A stretch of 64,000 nucleotides of DNA. It comes from Desulfallas sp. Bu1-1. GTDB taxonomy: Bacteria; Bacillota; Desulfotomaculia; Desulfotomaculales; Desulfallaceae. Position numbers and translations under genes: made by a program. Position 1 is the first letter of the stretch; the number at the start of each line of letters is the position of its first letter. The stretch spans positions 62,001 through 126,000 of the forward strand of contig NZ_JADNRQ010000002.1 in the NCBI RefSeq assembly GCF_015594625.1. The letters run 5' to 3'. Below the pieces are notes generated by a model. It did not search any database. It had not been told where the DNA came from and saw only the letters and a program-made list of their open reading frames with translations. Positions 22,936 through 32,290 of this stretch are shown one piece after another.

Positions 22936-23231
22936 ACCGGTACTCGTATCTGGCGCTCCGGCGGTTTCCTCCGTTCGTTTCGCAATTTTACCTAAATGGT
23001 TGGAGCAACTTTTAGCTAACGCTTGCAACTTACTGCCCAACTACTTCTTCACGCCGCTAAGGGGTCACGGCTTTGAGGATATGACGGTATCGTTGGGGAC
23101 ATACCTCCGACCCCAAAGCTTTGCCCTAAAGAGGAGGTGTGTCCCCTGATCGCTATTCCGCATCCAGTGCTCCACTCACTCCAGAAATCCGCCGGATCGC
23201 CTGTAGCTGTGATGTTTTTGCAGTGAAATCA
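22936..23231. repeat. dispersed repeat, copy 2 (between purC and purF)
   Basis: 296 bases homologous to 20067-20387, same orientation, without the extra palindrome of copy 1. The inverted arms GGGGACATACCTCC and GGAGGTGTGTCCCC can form a 14-bp stem with one G-T wobble. It fills nearly all the purC-purF gap, which is where Firmicute pur operons usually carry purS, purQ and purL. The remaining bases of the gap, up to purC, are A-rich and show nothing. Confidence 0.85.
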
Positions 23232-23280
23232 ATAATAAAAAAATTTTCCAACCACCAACCACTAACTACCTACCACCACT

Positions 23281-23991
23281 TTACCGGCCGGTAAGGCGGC
23301 GGTAAACTTCGCGGTATGCTTCCTCCACGTTCCCCAGGTCCCGGCGGAAACGGTCCTTGTCCAGCTTCTCCCGGGTATTTTTATCCCAGAACCGGCATGT
23401 ATCGGGGGAAATTTCATCGCCCAGCAGCAATTCTCCTTTATGCAAGCCGAACTCCAATTTAAAATCAATCAGATCCAACTCCCGCTCGGCCAGGTGGGAG
23501 CGCAGCACATCGTTGACCTTTAAAGCTATTTCCCTGATCCGGGCCATCTGCTCGGGGGTGGCCAGGCTCAAGGCCCGGATATGGTCGTCGTTGATCATGG
23601 GGTCGCCCAGTTCGTCGCTCTTGTAATAATATTCCACCACCGTATGCGGCAGTATGGTCCCCTCTTCCAATCCCAGGCGCTTGGCCAGGCTGCCGGCGGC
23701 GATATTGCGCACCACCACTTCCACCGGAATGATTTGCAGCGCCTTGACCACCATTTCCCGGTCGGATTTTTCCTCGACAAAGTGTGAATCGATACCGTTT
23801 TCAGCCAGCATGCGGAAAAAATAGGCCGAAATCCGGTTGTTCAATTCACCTTTGTTGGCGATGGTGCCTTTTTTCAGCCCGTTGAACGCTGTGGCATCAT
23901 CCTTGTACTCCACCCAGTAATAATCCGGATTGCCGGTGCGGAAAACCTTTTTGGCTTTACCTTCATAAACCAGCTCTTTTTTTTGCATCAT
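23281..23991 (-). CDS. purC: phosphoribosylaminoimidazole-succinocarboxamide synthase
   Basis: PurC adds aspartate to CAIR. 236 residues: [15 protein letters not shown] at the start, [19 protein letters not shown] near 95, LIDFKLEFG near 175 and [11 protein letters not shown] near 200 are SAICAR synthetase signatures. A GGGGAGGAG ribosome site precedes two adjacent ATGs. 20 bases after purB; next downstream is repeat copy 2. Confidence 0.97.
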   Translation of the reverse strand: MMQKKELVYEGKAKKVFRTGNPDYYWVEYKDDATAFNGLKKGTIANKGELNNRISAYFFRMLAENGIDSHFVEEKSDREMVVKALQIIPVEVVVRNIAAGSLAKRLGLEEGTILPHTVVEYYYKSDELGDPMINDDHIRALSLATPEQMARIREIALKVNDVLRSHLAERELDLIDFKLEFGLHKGELLLGDEISPDTCRFWDKNTREKLDKDRFRRDLGNVEEAYREVYRRLTGR

Positions 23992-24011
23992 TATTAACTC
24001 CTCCCCGGTTT

Positions 24012-25304
24012 TTACAGGCCGAAACGGCTGTAAATTTCGTCTACGTGTTTGAGGTGATAACTGTAGTCAAATAAATCCTTGATCTCCTCCGCGGACATGA
24101 AACGCATTACCTCTTCGTCGCCCAGCAGCAACTGTTGAAAGCCGGTTCCGGTATTCCACGACCGCATGGCGTTGCGCTGCACCAACTCGTACGCCTTTTC
24201 CCTGGTTAAACCCTTGTCCACCAGTGCCAGCAGCACCCGCTGGGAGAAAATCAGCCCGTGAGTTCTTTCCAGGTTCTTTTTCATGTTTTCCGGATAAACA
24301 ATCAGGTTTTCCATGATGTTGGTGAACTTGTAAAGCATATAGTCCAGGGCGGTGGTGCTGTCCGGGATGATCACCCTTTCCACCGAAGAATGGGAAATAT
24401 CCCGCTCGTGCCACAGCGTGACGTTTTCCAGGGCTGCCAGGGCATTGCCGCGCAGGATCCGGGCCATCCCGCTGATCCGTTCAGTGGTGATGGGATTGCG
24501 CTTGTGGGGCATGGCGGACGACCCTTTCTGCCCCTTCTTGAAATATTCCTCGGCCTCCAGGATGTCGGTCCGCTGCAGGTTTCTGATCTCGGTCGCAAAC
24601 TTTTCAAGGGAACTGCCCGCCACGGCCAGGGTGGTCATGAATTCGGCATGCCTGTCCCTTTGCAACACCTGGGTGGACACCCGGGCCGGTTTCAGGCCCA
24701 GCTTGGCGCATACGTATTCTTCCACGGACGGGTCGATGTTGGCATAGGTCCCGACGGCCCCCGAGATTTTCCCGGCGCTGATGGTGTCAACTGCTTTTTT
24801 CAGGCGCTCGATGTTGCGCTCGGTTTCCGCCACCCACAGCAGCATTTTCAGCCCGAAGGTGGTGGGCTCGGCGTGGATGCCGTGGGTGCGCCCGATCATG
24901 ATGGTATAGCGGTGCTCCCGGGCTTTGTCCAGTAAAACTTCCCGCAACTTTTCCATGCGCCGCAGTATTTGTTCGCCCGCTTCCTTGATCTGTACCGCCA
25001 GGGCGGTATCCACCACGTCGGAGGAGGTCAAACCCAAGTGAATGTACTTGGAAGCGTCACCCACGTGCTCGGCCACGCAGGTCAGGAACGCAATTACGTC
25101 ATGATTGGTGACTTCCTCAATTTCTTCGATCCGTTCCACTGTAAAACCGGCCTTTTCCTTGATCTCCCGCAGGGCTTCGGCCGGTACGATGCCCTTTTCG
25201 GCCAGCGCCTCGCAAACGCATATTTCCACGTCCAGCCACTTGCGATACTTGTTCTCCTGTGACCAGATGGCCTTCATTTCCGGCAACGTGTAGCGCTCGA
25301 TCAA
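24012..25304 (-). CDS. purB: adenylosuccinate lyase
   Basis: PurB acts twice, releasing fumarate from SAICAR and from adenylosuccinate. 430 residues of the fumarase/aspartase fold, with the signature [19 protein letters not shown] near 260 holding the mobile catalytic Ser loop, and [14 protein letters not shown] near 140 holding the catalytic His. Starts inside the last four bases of purE. Confidence 0.97.
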   Translation of the reverse strand: MIERYTLPEMKAIWSQENKYRKWLDVEICVCEALAEKGIVPAEALREIKEKAGFTVERIEEIEEVTNHDVIAFLTCVAEHVGDASKYIHLGLTSSDVVDTALAVQIKEAGEQILRRMEKLREVLLDKAREHRYTIMIGRTHGIHAEPTTFGLKMLLWVAETERNIERLKKAVDTISAGKISGAVGTYANIDPSVEEYVCAKLGLKPARVSTQVLQRDRHAEFMTTLAVAGSSLEKFATEIRNLQRTDILEAEEYFKKGQKGSSAMPHKRNPITTERISGMARILRGNALAALENVTLWHERDISHSSVERVIIPDSTTALDYMLYKFTNIMENLIVYPENMKKNLERTHGLIFSQRVLLALVDKGLTREKAYELVQRNAMRSWNTGTGFQQLLLGDEEVMRFMSAEEIKDLFDYSYHLKHVDEIYSRFGL

Positions 25305-25834
25305 CCCTTGTTTCCCCCCATCTTTTCCAAATACCCGTCAATCCCCAATTCCTGCAACAGTGCGGATTTTTCCTCCACCTGCCGGGCCATTTTCTCCTTG
25401 TAGGCGATAATTTTCTCCCGAATGTCCGGCCTTGCCGCGCCGATGATCTGCGCCGCCAGGATGCCGGCGTTCCTGGCCCCGTTGATGGCAACGGTGGCCA
25501 CGGGTATACCGGGCGGCATTTGCACAGTGGCATAAAGCGCATCCTGGCCTTTTAACGCGCCGGAGGCAACCGGTACGCCGATCACCGGCAGCGGTGTATG
25601 CCCCGCAATTACCCCGGCCAGGTGCGCCGCCCCGCCGGCTCCCGCGATGATCACCTGCAAACCGCGACCGGCTGCTGTCCGGGCATAGGCCGCGGTTTTT
25701 TCCGGTGCCCGGTGGGCGGACGATATGACCATTTCCCACGGCAACCCGAACTCGTCCAACACCTTCGCCGCTTCCCGCATTACCGGCAGGTCCGAATCAC
25801 TGCCCATGACTATCCCTACCAACGGCTCGCTCAT
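25301..25834 (-). CDS. purE: N5-carboxyaminoimidazole ribonucleotide mutase
   Basis: PurE moves CO2 on the imidazole ring to give CAIR. 177 residues: [21 protein letters not shown] and [15 protein letters not shown] are the class I PurE signatures, with Ser/Asp phosphate contacts and the active-site His. No purK is present, so the enzyme may be a class II type using free CO2 or depend on a distant purK; sequence alone does not decide. GGAGGC stands before ATG. First gene after the PRPP riboswitch. Confidence 0.96.
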   Translation of the reverse strand: MSEPLVGIVMGSDSDLPVMREAAKVLDEFGLPWEMVISSAHRAPEKTAAYARTAAGRGLQVIIAGAGGAAHLAGVIAGHTPLPVIGVPVASGALKGQDALYATVQMPPGIPVATVAINGARNAGILAAQIIGAARPDIREKIIAYKEKMARQVEEKSALLQELGIDGYLEKMGGNKG

Positions 25835-25898
25835 TGTCTGCCTCCTTGATAAATAAATCTCTTTTTATTAGTAATGCTGTAAAACAGGTATAAAATAC

Positions 25899-25950
25899 AA
25901 AAGCCCGGGGGCAGGTTTTACTGGAGTGAAACCTACCCGCCTGGGCTTTT
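25899..25950 (-). terminator. riboswitch-controlled terminator before purE
   Basis: A very long hairpin: AAAAGCCCAGGCGGGTAGGTTT pairs, with mismatches, to AAAACCTGCCCCCGGGCTTTT, followed by GTATTTTAT. Its 5' arm is the 3' end of the PRPP aptamer, so aptamer and terminator exclude each other. Confidence 0.85.
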
Positions 25951-26063
25951 ATCCCGAACGGTGTAGCTGCGGCTGGGAAACCCCCGCAACACAGCCTGTA
26001 CCGCTTGGTCCGAACCGCCGCCGGGGCGCGGCGTGGAACCCTAGGTACACTTTCTCTCACTGG
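25921..26063 (-). promoter_or_regulatory. PRPP riboswitch (ykkC subtype 2b) controlling the purE operon
   Basis: Minus-strand leader with the ykkC core: GAAAGTGTACCTAGGGTTCC, then GTTCGGACC-AAGCGGTACAGG and the 3' block GGGATAAAAGCCC. The outer stem pairs CAGTGA (near 26058-26062) with TCACTCC (near 25922-25928). The UACCUAGGG start and position before pur genes fit the PRPP-binding subclass rather than guanidine or ppGpp classes. Since the 3' arm also forms the terminator, ligand binding should favour read-through: high PRPP turns purine synthesis on. No tandem guanine aptamer fits in the remaining space. Confidence 0.85.
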
Positions 26064-26088
26064 CTATTTAAAATATCTTTCCAACTTA

Positions 26089-26118
26089 ATCTTAACCCAT
26101 AATCATTAAATCAGTCAA
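26089..26118 (-). promoter_or_regulatory. promoter candidate for the purE riboswitch RNA
   Basis: TTGACT (26113-26118) at the guaA stop, 18 bases, TAAGAT (26089-26094), about 25 bases before the aptamer. The -10 box is only a four-of-six match. Confidence 0.45.
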
Positions 26119-26119
26119 G

Positions 26120-27661
26120 TTATTCCCACTCAATCGTCGCCGGGGGCTTGGAGGTTATATCATATACCACCCGGTTGATTTCCTTCACTTCGTTGACAAT
26201 GCGATTGGAAATGCGTTCCAGCACTTCGTAGGGTATTTTGGCCCAGTCGGCGGTCATCCCGTCGTGGGAGCACACAGCCCTGACGGCCACGGTGTGCGCG
26301 TAGGTGCGCTCGTCACCCATTACGCCGACACTGCGCAAATCCGGCAGCACCGCAAAGTACTGCCAGATTTCCCGGTCCAGCCCGGCGCGGGCAATCTCCT
26401 CGGTGACAATGGCGTCGGCTTCCTGTAAAATGGCCACTTTTTCGGGGGTAACCTCCCCGAGGATGCGCACGGCCAAACCCGGCCCCGGGAAAGGCTGCCG
26501 CCAGACGATGCGGGCCGGCAGACCCAGTTCTTCACCCACCCGGCGCACTTCGTCCTTGAACAGCCAGCGCAACGGCTCAATTAACGACAGGCGCATATCT
26601 TCCGGCAAACCGCCCACGTTATGGTGAGACTTAATCACCGCCGCCGTGGCCGTGCCGCTTTCCACCACATCCGGGTAAAGGGTGCCCTGCACCAGAAAAT
26701 CTATTTCACCCAGCTTTGCGGCTTCCTCCTCAAACACGCGAATAAATTCCTCACCGATAATTTTCCTTTTCCGCTCCGGGTCGGTTACGCCACGCAACTT
26801 ACCCAGGAAACGTTCCCGGGCATCCACGTAAACCAGGTTGATGTTGAACCGGTCCCGGAATATTTCCTGCACCGACTCGGCCTCACCCTTGCGCAGCAGG
26901 CCGTGGTTGACGAAGACGCAGGTCAGCTGGTCGCCCACGGCCCGGTGCACCAGCACCGCCGCCACCGAGGAATCGACGCCGCCGCTGAGAGCGCAAATCA
27001 CTTTCTGATTGCCTACTTTTTCCCTTACTTCGGCCACGGTCTGCTCGATGAACGAGCCCGTGGTCCAGCTGCCGGTGCAGCCGCAAATGTTGAACAAAAA
27101 GTAGCGTAATACATCCTGCCCCTTTGGTGTGTGCACCACTTCGGGATGGAATTGCACCGCGTACAAGCGGCGTTCCCGGTCGGCCATGGCGGCCACCGGG
27201 GCAGTTGAAGTGCTGGCCAGCACTTTAAAACCGGGCGGCGGCGCTTCCACCAGGTCACCGTGGCTCATCCAGCACTGGCCCCGCTCACCCATACAATCCA
27301 GAAGTCCCGAACCGGGCGTAATTTCAATTTCCGTTTTGCCGTATTCGCGCCGGTCGGCCCGGGCTACCTTGCCGCCCAGCTGGAATGCCATCAGCTGCAT
27401 ACCGTAGCAAATGCCCAGCACGGGTATGCCCATTTCATAAATAGACTTGTCCACCACCGGAGCGCCCTCCTGGTAAACACTGGAAGGACCCCCGGAAAAA
27501 ATAATTCCCCTTGGCTTTTTGGCTTGTATTTCCGCCAGAGGAGTAATATATGGCAGCATTTCACAAAAAACATTACACTCGCGAATGCGGCGGGCGATCA
27601 GCTGGCTGTACTGGCCGCCGAAATCCAGAACAATCACAAGTTCCTGTTCGGGAACAGGCAT
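26120..27661 (-). CDS. guaA: GMP synthase (glutamine-hydrolysing)
   Basis: GuaA aminates XMP to GMP. 513 residues: class I amidotransferase domain first, with nucleophile Cys in [12 protein letters not shown] near 85 and [11 protein letters not shown] near 170; then the ATP pyrophosphatase domain with P-loop [15 protein letters not shown] near 225; and the dimerisation domain ending in the conserved [11 protein letters not shown]. It follows hpt by 18 bases, forming an IMP-to-GMP/salvage pair ahead of the de novo operon. Confidence 0.97.
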   Translation of the reverse strand: MPVPEQELVIVLDFGGQYSQLIARRIRECNVFCEMLPYITPLAEIQAKKPRGIIFSGGPSSVYQEGAPVVDKSIYEMGIPVLGICYGMQLMAFQLGGKVARADRREYGKTEIEITPGSGLLDCMGERGQCWMSHGDLVEAPPPGFKVLASTSTAPVAAMADRERRLYAVQFHPEVVHTPKGQDVLRYFLFNICGCTGSWTTGSFIEQTVAEVREKVGNQKVICALSGGVDSSVAAVLVHRAVGDQLTCVFVNHGLLRKGEAESVQEIFRDRFNINLVYVDARERFLGKLRGVTDPERKRKIIGEEFIRVFEEEAAKLGEIDFLVQGTLYPDVVESGTATAAVIKSHHNVGGLPEDMRLSLIEPLRWLFKDEVRRVGEELGLPARIVWRQPFPGPGLAVRILGEVTPEKVAILQEADAIVTEEIARAGLDREIWQYFAVLPDLRSVGVMGDERTYAHTVAVRAVCSHDGMTADWAKIPYEVLERISNRIVNEVKEINRVVYDITSKPPATIEWE

Positions 27662-27679
27662 GGTTAATGGTCCCCCCTA

Positions 27680-28222
27680 TTATCTTCCCTTGTAGACTCC
27701 CTTTTTCAGCACATAGATTTCCGGCAGGTTGCGGTATTTTTCCCTGTAGTCCAGCCCGTACCCCACCACAAACTCATCGGGGATGGAGAAGCCGTTATAA
27801 TCCACCGGAACGTTTATTTCGCGCCGGGACGGCTTGTCTAACAAGGTGCAGACACGAACGCTGGCCGGCCCCCGGGCTTTTAAGATTTCCAACAGGTAAT
27901 TCAAAGTCAACCCGGTATCCACAATATCCTCCACGATTAACACGTGCCTTCCCTCGATATTTTGTTCCAGGTCCTTTAAAATACGAACGACGCCCGTTGA
28001 TTTGCTGGAGGCCCCGTAACTGGAAACCGCCATAAAATCAATCTGGACGTCAATGGACATGGCCCGGATCAGGTCGGCCATAAATACGCTGGCCCCCTTT
28101 AAAATACCGACCACCAGCGGGTACTTGCCGGAATAATCCCTGGAAATAGCGCGCCCCAATTCATCTATTTTTTCTTTAATTTCCGCGGCTGAAATTAATA
28201 TTTTTTCCACATCCTGGTGCAA
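27680..28222 (-). CDS. hpt: hypoxanthine-guanine phosphoribosyltransferase
   Basis: Purine salvage: transfers hypoxanthine or guanine to PRPP. About 180 residues with the PRPP signature VLIVEDIVDTGLTLNYLL near 98-115 and the flexible loop MAVSSYGASSKSTG near 70. The start is best placed at TTG 28222, six bases after GGGGGA; an in-frame TTG at 28243 lies upstream of that site. Lies directly behind a consensus sigma-A promoter and upstream of guaA. Confidence 0.95.
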   Translation of the reverse strand: MHQDVEKILISAAEIKEKIDELGRAISRDYSGKYPLVVGILKGASVFMADLIRAMSIDVQIDFMAVSSYGASSKSTGVVRILKDLEQNIEGRHVLIVEDIVDTGLTLNYLLEILKARGPASVRVCTLLDKPSRREINVPVDYNGFSIPDEFVVGYGLDYREKYRNLPEIYVLKKGVYKGR

Positions 28223-28253
28223 AGGATCTCCCCCTGACGTCAAAATCTGGGTT

Positions 28254-28283
28254 ATTATAACAAACTGTTTGAAAAACTGTCAA
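28254..28283 (-). promoter_or_regulatory. consensus sigma-A promoter of hpt-guaA
   Basis: TTGACA (28278-28283), 18-base spacer, TATAAT (28254-28259), 32 bases before the hpt start. Both boxes are perfect. Confidence 0.88.
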
Positions 28284-28361
28284 TACGGGGTTTGAGGGGC
28301 TTGAGGGGCATTTACCTGAGCATATTGTATCCCAAATGATAATCAAATTCCACCTCTTTCT

Positions 28362-29057
28362 TTACATGTTGGGGGGCGATATTTTGATTTGTTTATTAAA
28401 ATCAAACATCTCCAGGGTAATTTCCAGCTTATCTTTGCTGCCGTTTTTTCCGGTTGCACTGATGTGAGCTTTTTTAATCACCTGCTGTTTGGGGTCCAGC
28501 CAAACCCGGTAGACAAAATCATCGTAGTTTAATTCCATGAGCGAGTTCTGGACAATGGGGCGCAGCTCGAGTACTATGAGCTTGGTTCCCTTGACTTCCT
28601 CTGACTTAATCTTTTTAATAACCGGGACATCCTTGAAATTAAAGTTGCCCAGGGGATTGAACTCGGTGATGAATAGTTCCGAGTCGGCCATTTTGTTGCC
28701 CTCCAGGCAGGACCAGTTGTCGGACCAGTAGCCCTTGATGAATGTTTTGTCTCCCGTGTGGATGAATTCCACGGGCATATCCTGCATGGTACCGGTGATA
28801 TGAACACTGTCCGGGGCGACCCGCTCGCCTTTCACGTCCGAAATTACCGAACCGCCGATTTTGACAACCATATTGAAACGAAAAGAACTACTGGTCAGCG
28901 TTTTATCCATGGCCGCTGCAAACAGTTCTTCGGGCGGCACGCGCACCCTGGCCAGGTAGGCGCTCGCACCGCGGTAGACCCCGAACAGCAATAAAACAAT
29001 GCCCAGAAATAGAATCAGCCACTTGGGATTAATTACCAACCAGCGCTGTTTAACCAA
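28362..29057 (-). CDS. membrane-anchored extracytoplasmic protein of unknown function
   Basis: 231 residues that I cannot assign to a named family. One hydrophobic segment at residues 13-30 (WLILFLGIVLLLFGVY) acts as a signal anchor, leaving about 200 residues outside. The body is strand-rich (for example SSFRFNMVVKIGG, VKGTKLIVLELRP, VYRVWLDPKQQVIKKAHI), a pattern like the LolA/LppX-type half-barrels of Gram-positive lipoproteins, but there is no lipobox Cys. Start TTG at 29057 after GGGGAGAG. It stands alone, divergent from the ypjD-like gene and upstream of hpt; no terminator is visible after it. Confidence 0.6.
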   Translation of the reverse strand: MVKQRWLVINPKWLILFLGIVLLLFGVYRGASAYLARVRVPPEELFAAAMDKTLTSSSFRFNMVVKIGGSVISDVKGERVAPDSVHITGTMQDMPVEFIHTGDKTFIKGYWSDNWSCLEGNKMADSELFITEFNPLGNFNFKDVPVIKKIKSEEVKGTKLIVLELRPIVQNSLMELNYDDFVYRVWLDPKQQVIKKAHISATGKNGSKDKLEITLEMFDFNKQIKISPPNM

Positions 29058-29198
29058 TGGTTTTTCACTCTCCCCGATTATGCTTTAACAATTTATACGG
29101 GGAGAACGGGGGAAATATTCCTTTTGGTAAAGCCATCCTGTTTTTTATGCCACTCTTGTGTTAAAATAGGAATATTGCATAAACAGGGAGGTTCTGTA

Positions 29199-29534
29199 GT
29201 GGACGTTCTTGAAATGCAGAGGGAGGTCGACCGCTGGATCGGACAGTTCGAGGAAGGGTACTGGCCGCCCCTGGCCATGTTGGCCCGCCTCACCGAGGAA
29301 GTGGGCGAACTTGCCAGAGAGATTAACCACCGGTTCGGCACCAAACCCAAAAAACCGGAGGAACCGGAAGGAGACCTGGCCCTCGAGCTGGCGGATATTC
29401 TGTTCATCATCATCTGTTACGCCAATTCACTGGGTATAAATTTGGAGAAAGCATTCAACAAGGTAATGGAAAAATACCGGCAGCGTGATTCCGAAAGATG
29501 GACAAGAAAAGTTGAAAACCGGGAGGAAAATTAA
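29199..29534 (+). CDS. ypjD: MazG-like nucleotide pyrophosphohydrolase (YpjD family)
   Basis: 111 residues; GTG start at 29199, seven bases after GGGAGG. The all-alpha NTP pyrophosphatase motif is complete: LTEEVGELAREINHRFG with the EExxE glutamates and LELADILFIIICYANSLGI with the ExxD pair that binds Mg. Members hydrolyse (d)NTPs to NMP and pyrophosphate and may clean the nucleotide pool. Close likeness to Bacillus YpjD is in the RYxQRDxERWTRK end. The next gene starts on the base after its stop codon, so the two are co-transcribed. Confidence 0.88.
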   Translation: MDVLEMQREVDRWIGQFEEGYWPPLAMLARLTEEVGELAREINHRFGTKPKKPEEPEGDLALELADILFIIICYANSLGINLEKAFNKVMEKYRQRDSERWTRKVENREEN

Positions 29535-30845
29535 ATGGCCACCATTATTCCCTTGCGCGGGTTGAGGTACGACCAAACCAAAGCAGGAAACATTAAAGAC
29601 CTTGTCACCCCGCCCTACGACGTGATTGACGCGGCCGCCCAGGAGGAATATTACAACCGCAACCCCTACAATATCATTCGCCTGGAATACGGGAAAAAAT
29701 TTAATGAAGATAATGAGACTAACAACCGCTATACCCGCGCGGCTGAATTTTTTAATCAATGGCAATGCGAGGGCGTATTGCGCCCGGAGAAAGATCCCGC
29801 CGTTTACCTGTACCGGCAGAAATTCACCGTGGAAAATAAATCCCTGGTGCGCACGGGCATTATTTGCGGCGTTAAACTGGAACCTTATGAAAACGGGGTG
29901 GTATTGCCCCACGAGGAAACAATGCCCAAGCACAAAGCCGACCGGCTGGCCCTGATGCGGGCGTGCGGCGCCAATTTCAGCCCCATTTTCGGGCTTTACA
30001 GCGACCGGGAGCGAAAGGTTGATGTTTTGCTGGATGAAGCGGTTGAAAACTCACCGCCGGCCGTCAGCTTTATCGATGAATTTGGTCACGAGCACCTGCT
30101 CTGGGTTGTTGATGACCCGCAGGTGGTGCGGCAGGTGCAACAATTAATGGCGGCGCAGCGCATCTTTATCGCCGACGGGCACCACCGTTACGAAACGGCG
30201 TTGAATTACGCCCGGGAAAACCCCGACAACCCCGCCGCCGGCTACGTGATGATGACGCTGGTCAACCTGTTTGACCCCGGTCTGGTCATCCTGCCCACAC
30301 ACCGTCTCATTGTGCACAGTGCAATAGAAGTGCAAACATTACCTTCCGTGCTGCAGGAAGACTTTCAGGTTGAAAAGACCCGGGGGACCGGCGTGGACGG
30401 TATTGCCGGGTTACTGGCGGAACTGGCCGGGCTGGACGAGCAGGCCGGCACCAAGAGACGGCAGGTTTTCGGCCTTTACCTGGGCGGGGGGAATTTATAT
30501 ACAGTGGCTTTAAGGGATCAAAAAGTGATTAATGAAAAGATGCCCGCCGACCACTCGGCTGCCTGGCGGCAGCTGGACGTATCCGTGTTGCAAAAACTGA
30601 TCCTGGAAAACTTTCTAGGCATTGACGACAAAGCCCTGGCCGGCGGAGAAATTGTCCGGTATACCCGGGACGCCCGGGAAGCTGTCCGGGCTGTGGATGA
30701 AGGCAGGTGCCGGGCTGCTTTCCTGATGAACCCCACTTTAATTGCGGAAGTGACGGAAGTGGCCGGTAACGGGGAGAAAATGCCGCAAAAGTCAACCTTC
30801 TTTTATCCAAAGCTGATTACCGGCCTGGTTATAAACAGGTTTTAA
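29535..30845 (+). CDS. DUF1015 family protein
   Basis: 436 residues of the widespread DUF1015 family, whose function is not established. The start MATIIPLRGLRYDQTKAGN, the VTPPYDVID motif near 30 and IADGHHRYETALNYAREN near 215 are diagnostic. The HHRYE block suggests a nucleotide or sugar-phosphate site, though this is not shown. The ATG directly abuts the ypjD stop, with a GGGAGG site inside the upstream gene. Confidence 0.9.
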   Translation: MATIIPLRGLRYDQTKAGNIKDLVTPPYDVIDAAAQEEYYNRNPYNIIRLEYGKKFNEDNETNNRYTRAAEFFNQWQCEGVLRPEKDPAVYLYRQKFTVENKSLVRTGIICGVKLEPYENGVVLPHEETMPKHKADRLALMRACGANFSPIFGLYSDRERKVDVLLDEAVENSPPAVSFIDEFGHEHLLWVVDDPQVVRQVQQLMAAQRIFIADGHHRYETALNYARENPDNPAAGYVMMTLVNLFDPGLVILPTHRLIVHSAIEVQTLPSVLQEDFQVEKTRGTGVDGIAGLLAELAGLDEQAGTKRRQVFGLYLGGGNLYTVALRDQKVINEKMPADHSAAWRQLDVSVLQKLILENFLGIDDKALAGGEIVRYTRDAREAVRAVDEGRCRAAFLMNPTLIAEVTEVAGNGEKMPQKSTFFYPKLITGLVINRF

Positions 30846-30916
30846 AATAGGCACTATGCCGCAAAAGGAGCACCATCAGAAGACCACCAGAGGCATGAAA
30901 AAATGCCACAGCAAGA

Positions 30917-30970
30917 GGCGAACCGGTGGCTTTCTGGAGCGAAGGGAGCGGAAGAAACCACCGGTTCGCC
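30917..30970. terminator. long hairpin between convergent transcripts
   Basis: GGCGAACCGGTGG (30917-30929) is perfectly inverted at 30958-30970, a 13-bp stem with a 28-base A/G-rich loop. It lies between the convergent DUF1015 gene and fliY and may stop transcription both ways, although neither side has a T tract. Confidence 0.45.
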
Positions 30971-31021
30971 AGATGCAAAGTTAAAATGGCTTGTTACACA
31001 AGACAAGCCGGGATGGGCAGT

Positions 31022-32290
31022 TTATTTGCCCAGGCTGTTGATTCTCTCCCGGGTGGAGATGATACTGGTGATTTTTACGCCGAAATTTTCATTGACCACA
31101 ACCACTTCGCCCTTGGCCACCAGTTTGCCGTTAACCAGCACATCAACCGGTTCATCCACCATGGTTTCCAGTTCGGTAATCGCCCCCGGGGTCATGGACA
31201 AAACTTCCTTTATGCTTTTTTTGGTCCGGCCCAGGACTACGGACACTTTTAGCGGTATATCCAGGAGCAGGTTCAATTTTTGGGGGTCAATATGCGCCGT
31301 GTCCGCCCGCTCCCACGCTTCCGGCGCCGGCGTTGCATCCTTTTGGACGTCACGTTGTCCCGGTTCAACAGCGGTATCTGGAATTAACTCCTCTACCGGC
31401 TCCGGTTTCCAATTAAAAAGTGCCTCATCTTGATGTAATACTTCTTTAACATCCGAAGTTGGCTGCGTGCCATCGCCTGTTGTTCCCGCATCTAACAGTC
31501 CAAAATTCTCTAATAGCAGCTTGGCCTGTTCCCGGGCATTTTGAATGTCAATAATCTGCATGATATTTGTATCAAGCAAGTCCTCAATGTTCATGCGAAA
31601 AGATATAACAACAATGGGATCGTTAAACGGCAGGTCCACGTTCATTTTATCGGTTTCCTGCACCAGGGTGGTTTCCGGCGGCGCGATATTGATGCTTCTA
31701 TTCATCAGATCGGCCAGCGAGGTGGAAGCAGTACCGATCATCTGGTTCATGGCCTCCGCTGCGGCACTGATTTCCATCTCGGATATTTCATCGGGTAAAT
31801 CAGTGCCGTCGCCGCCCATCATCAAATTGGCCATGACCATAGCGTCCCGCAGTTTAATCACCAGGACGTTATAACCGGTAAACCCTTCCTTGAATTGCAC
31901 CTTGATGATGATTAAGGGCACGTTGTAACCGCCCAAAAAATCTTTTTGCCGGGTAATTATAACCTCGGGGCTGGTGATCAGCACCCGCCTGTTCAGGAGT
32001 TGCGAAAGAGTGGTTGCGGCTGAGCCCATGGAAATATTACCAATTTCACCCAGGGCGTCCTTTTCCTCCGGCAATAGTTCGAAACGGCCCGGGTCATCCT
32101 CAGTGTTGCCCGTAGGGGGCACATCAGCCGGCTCGCCGGTCAGGTGTGCACCGGCGTGGATATGCCCGTCCATGCCGGGTGTTTCACCAGGCTGCCGGTT
32201 TTCCGGATCCGAGGGTTGCTCCTGGTCCCGGGCGGCGGCTTTTAGCAAAGCATCTATTTCATCCTGCTGAAGCAACTTATTTTCCGTCAT
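31022..32290 (-). CDS. fliY: flagellar motor switch phosphatase FliY
   Basis: FliY is the Gram-positive FliN-type C-ring protein joined to a CheC-like CheY-P phosphatase. About 422 residues: an N-terminal CheY-P-binding peptide (LLQQDEIDALLKA), the CheX/CheC phosphatase core with both active helices (DALGEIGNISMGSA near 80 and the second EAMNQMIGTAS near 165), a Pro/Glu-rich linker, and the C-terminal SpoA/FliN domain (LDIPLKVSVVLGR to the end). ATG at 32290 has GGGAAGG; its first 14 bases overlap fliM. It is the last gene of the long operon. Confidence 0.95.
   Translation of the reverse strand: MTENKLLQQDEIDALLKAAARDQEQPSDPENRQPGETPGMDGHIHAGAHLTGEPADVPPTGNTEDDPGRFELLPEEKDALGEIGNISMGSAATTLSQLLNRRVLITSPEVIITRQKDFLGGYNVPLIIIKVQFKEGFTGYNVLVIKLRDAMVMANLMMGGDGTDLPDEISEMEISAAAEAMNQMIGTASTSLADLMNRSINIAPPETTLVQETDKMNVDLPFNDPIVVISFRMNIEDLLDTNIMQIIDIQNAREQAKLLLENFGLLDAGTTGDGTQPTSDVKEVLHQDEALFNWKPEPVEELIPDTAVEPGQRDVQKDATPAPEAWERADTAHIDPQKLNLLLDIPLKVSVVLGRTKKSIKEVLSMTPGAITELETMVDEPVDVLVNGKLVAKGEVVVVNENFGVKITSIISTRERINSLGK

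Noticed and set aside
22889-23280. Remains of purS or purQ in the purC-purF gap
   Set aside because: The gap is filled by the non-coding repeat; no PurS or PurQ motif shows in any frame.
28223-28361. Guanine riboswitch before hpt
   Set aside because: Only the promoter is found here; no xpt-type three-stem core is visible.
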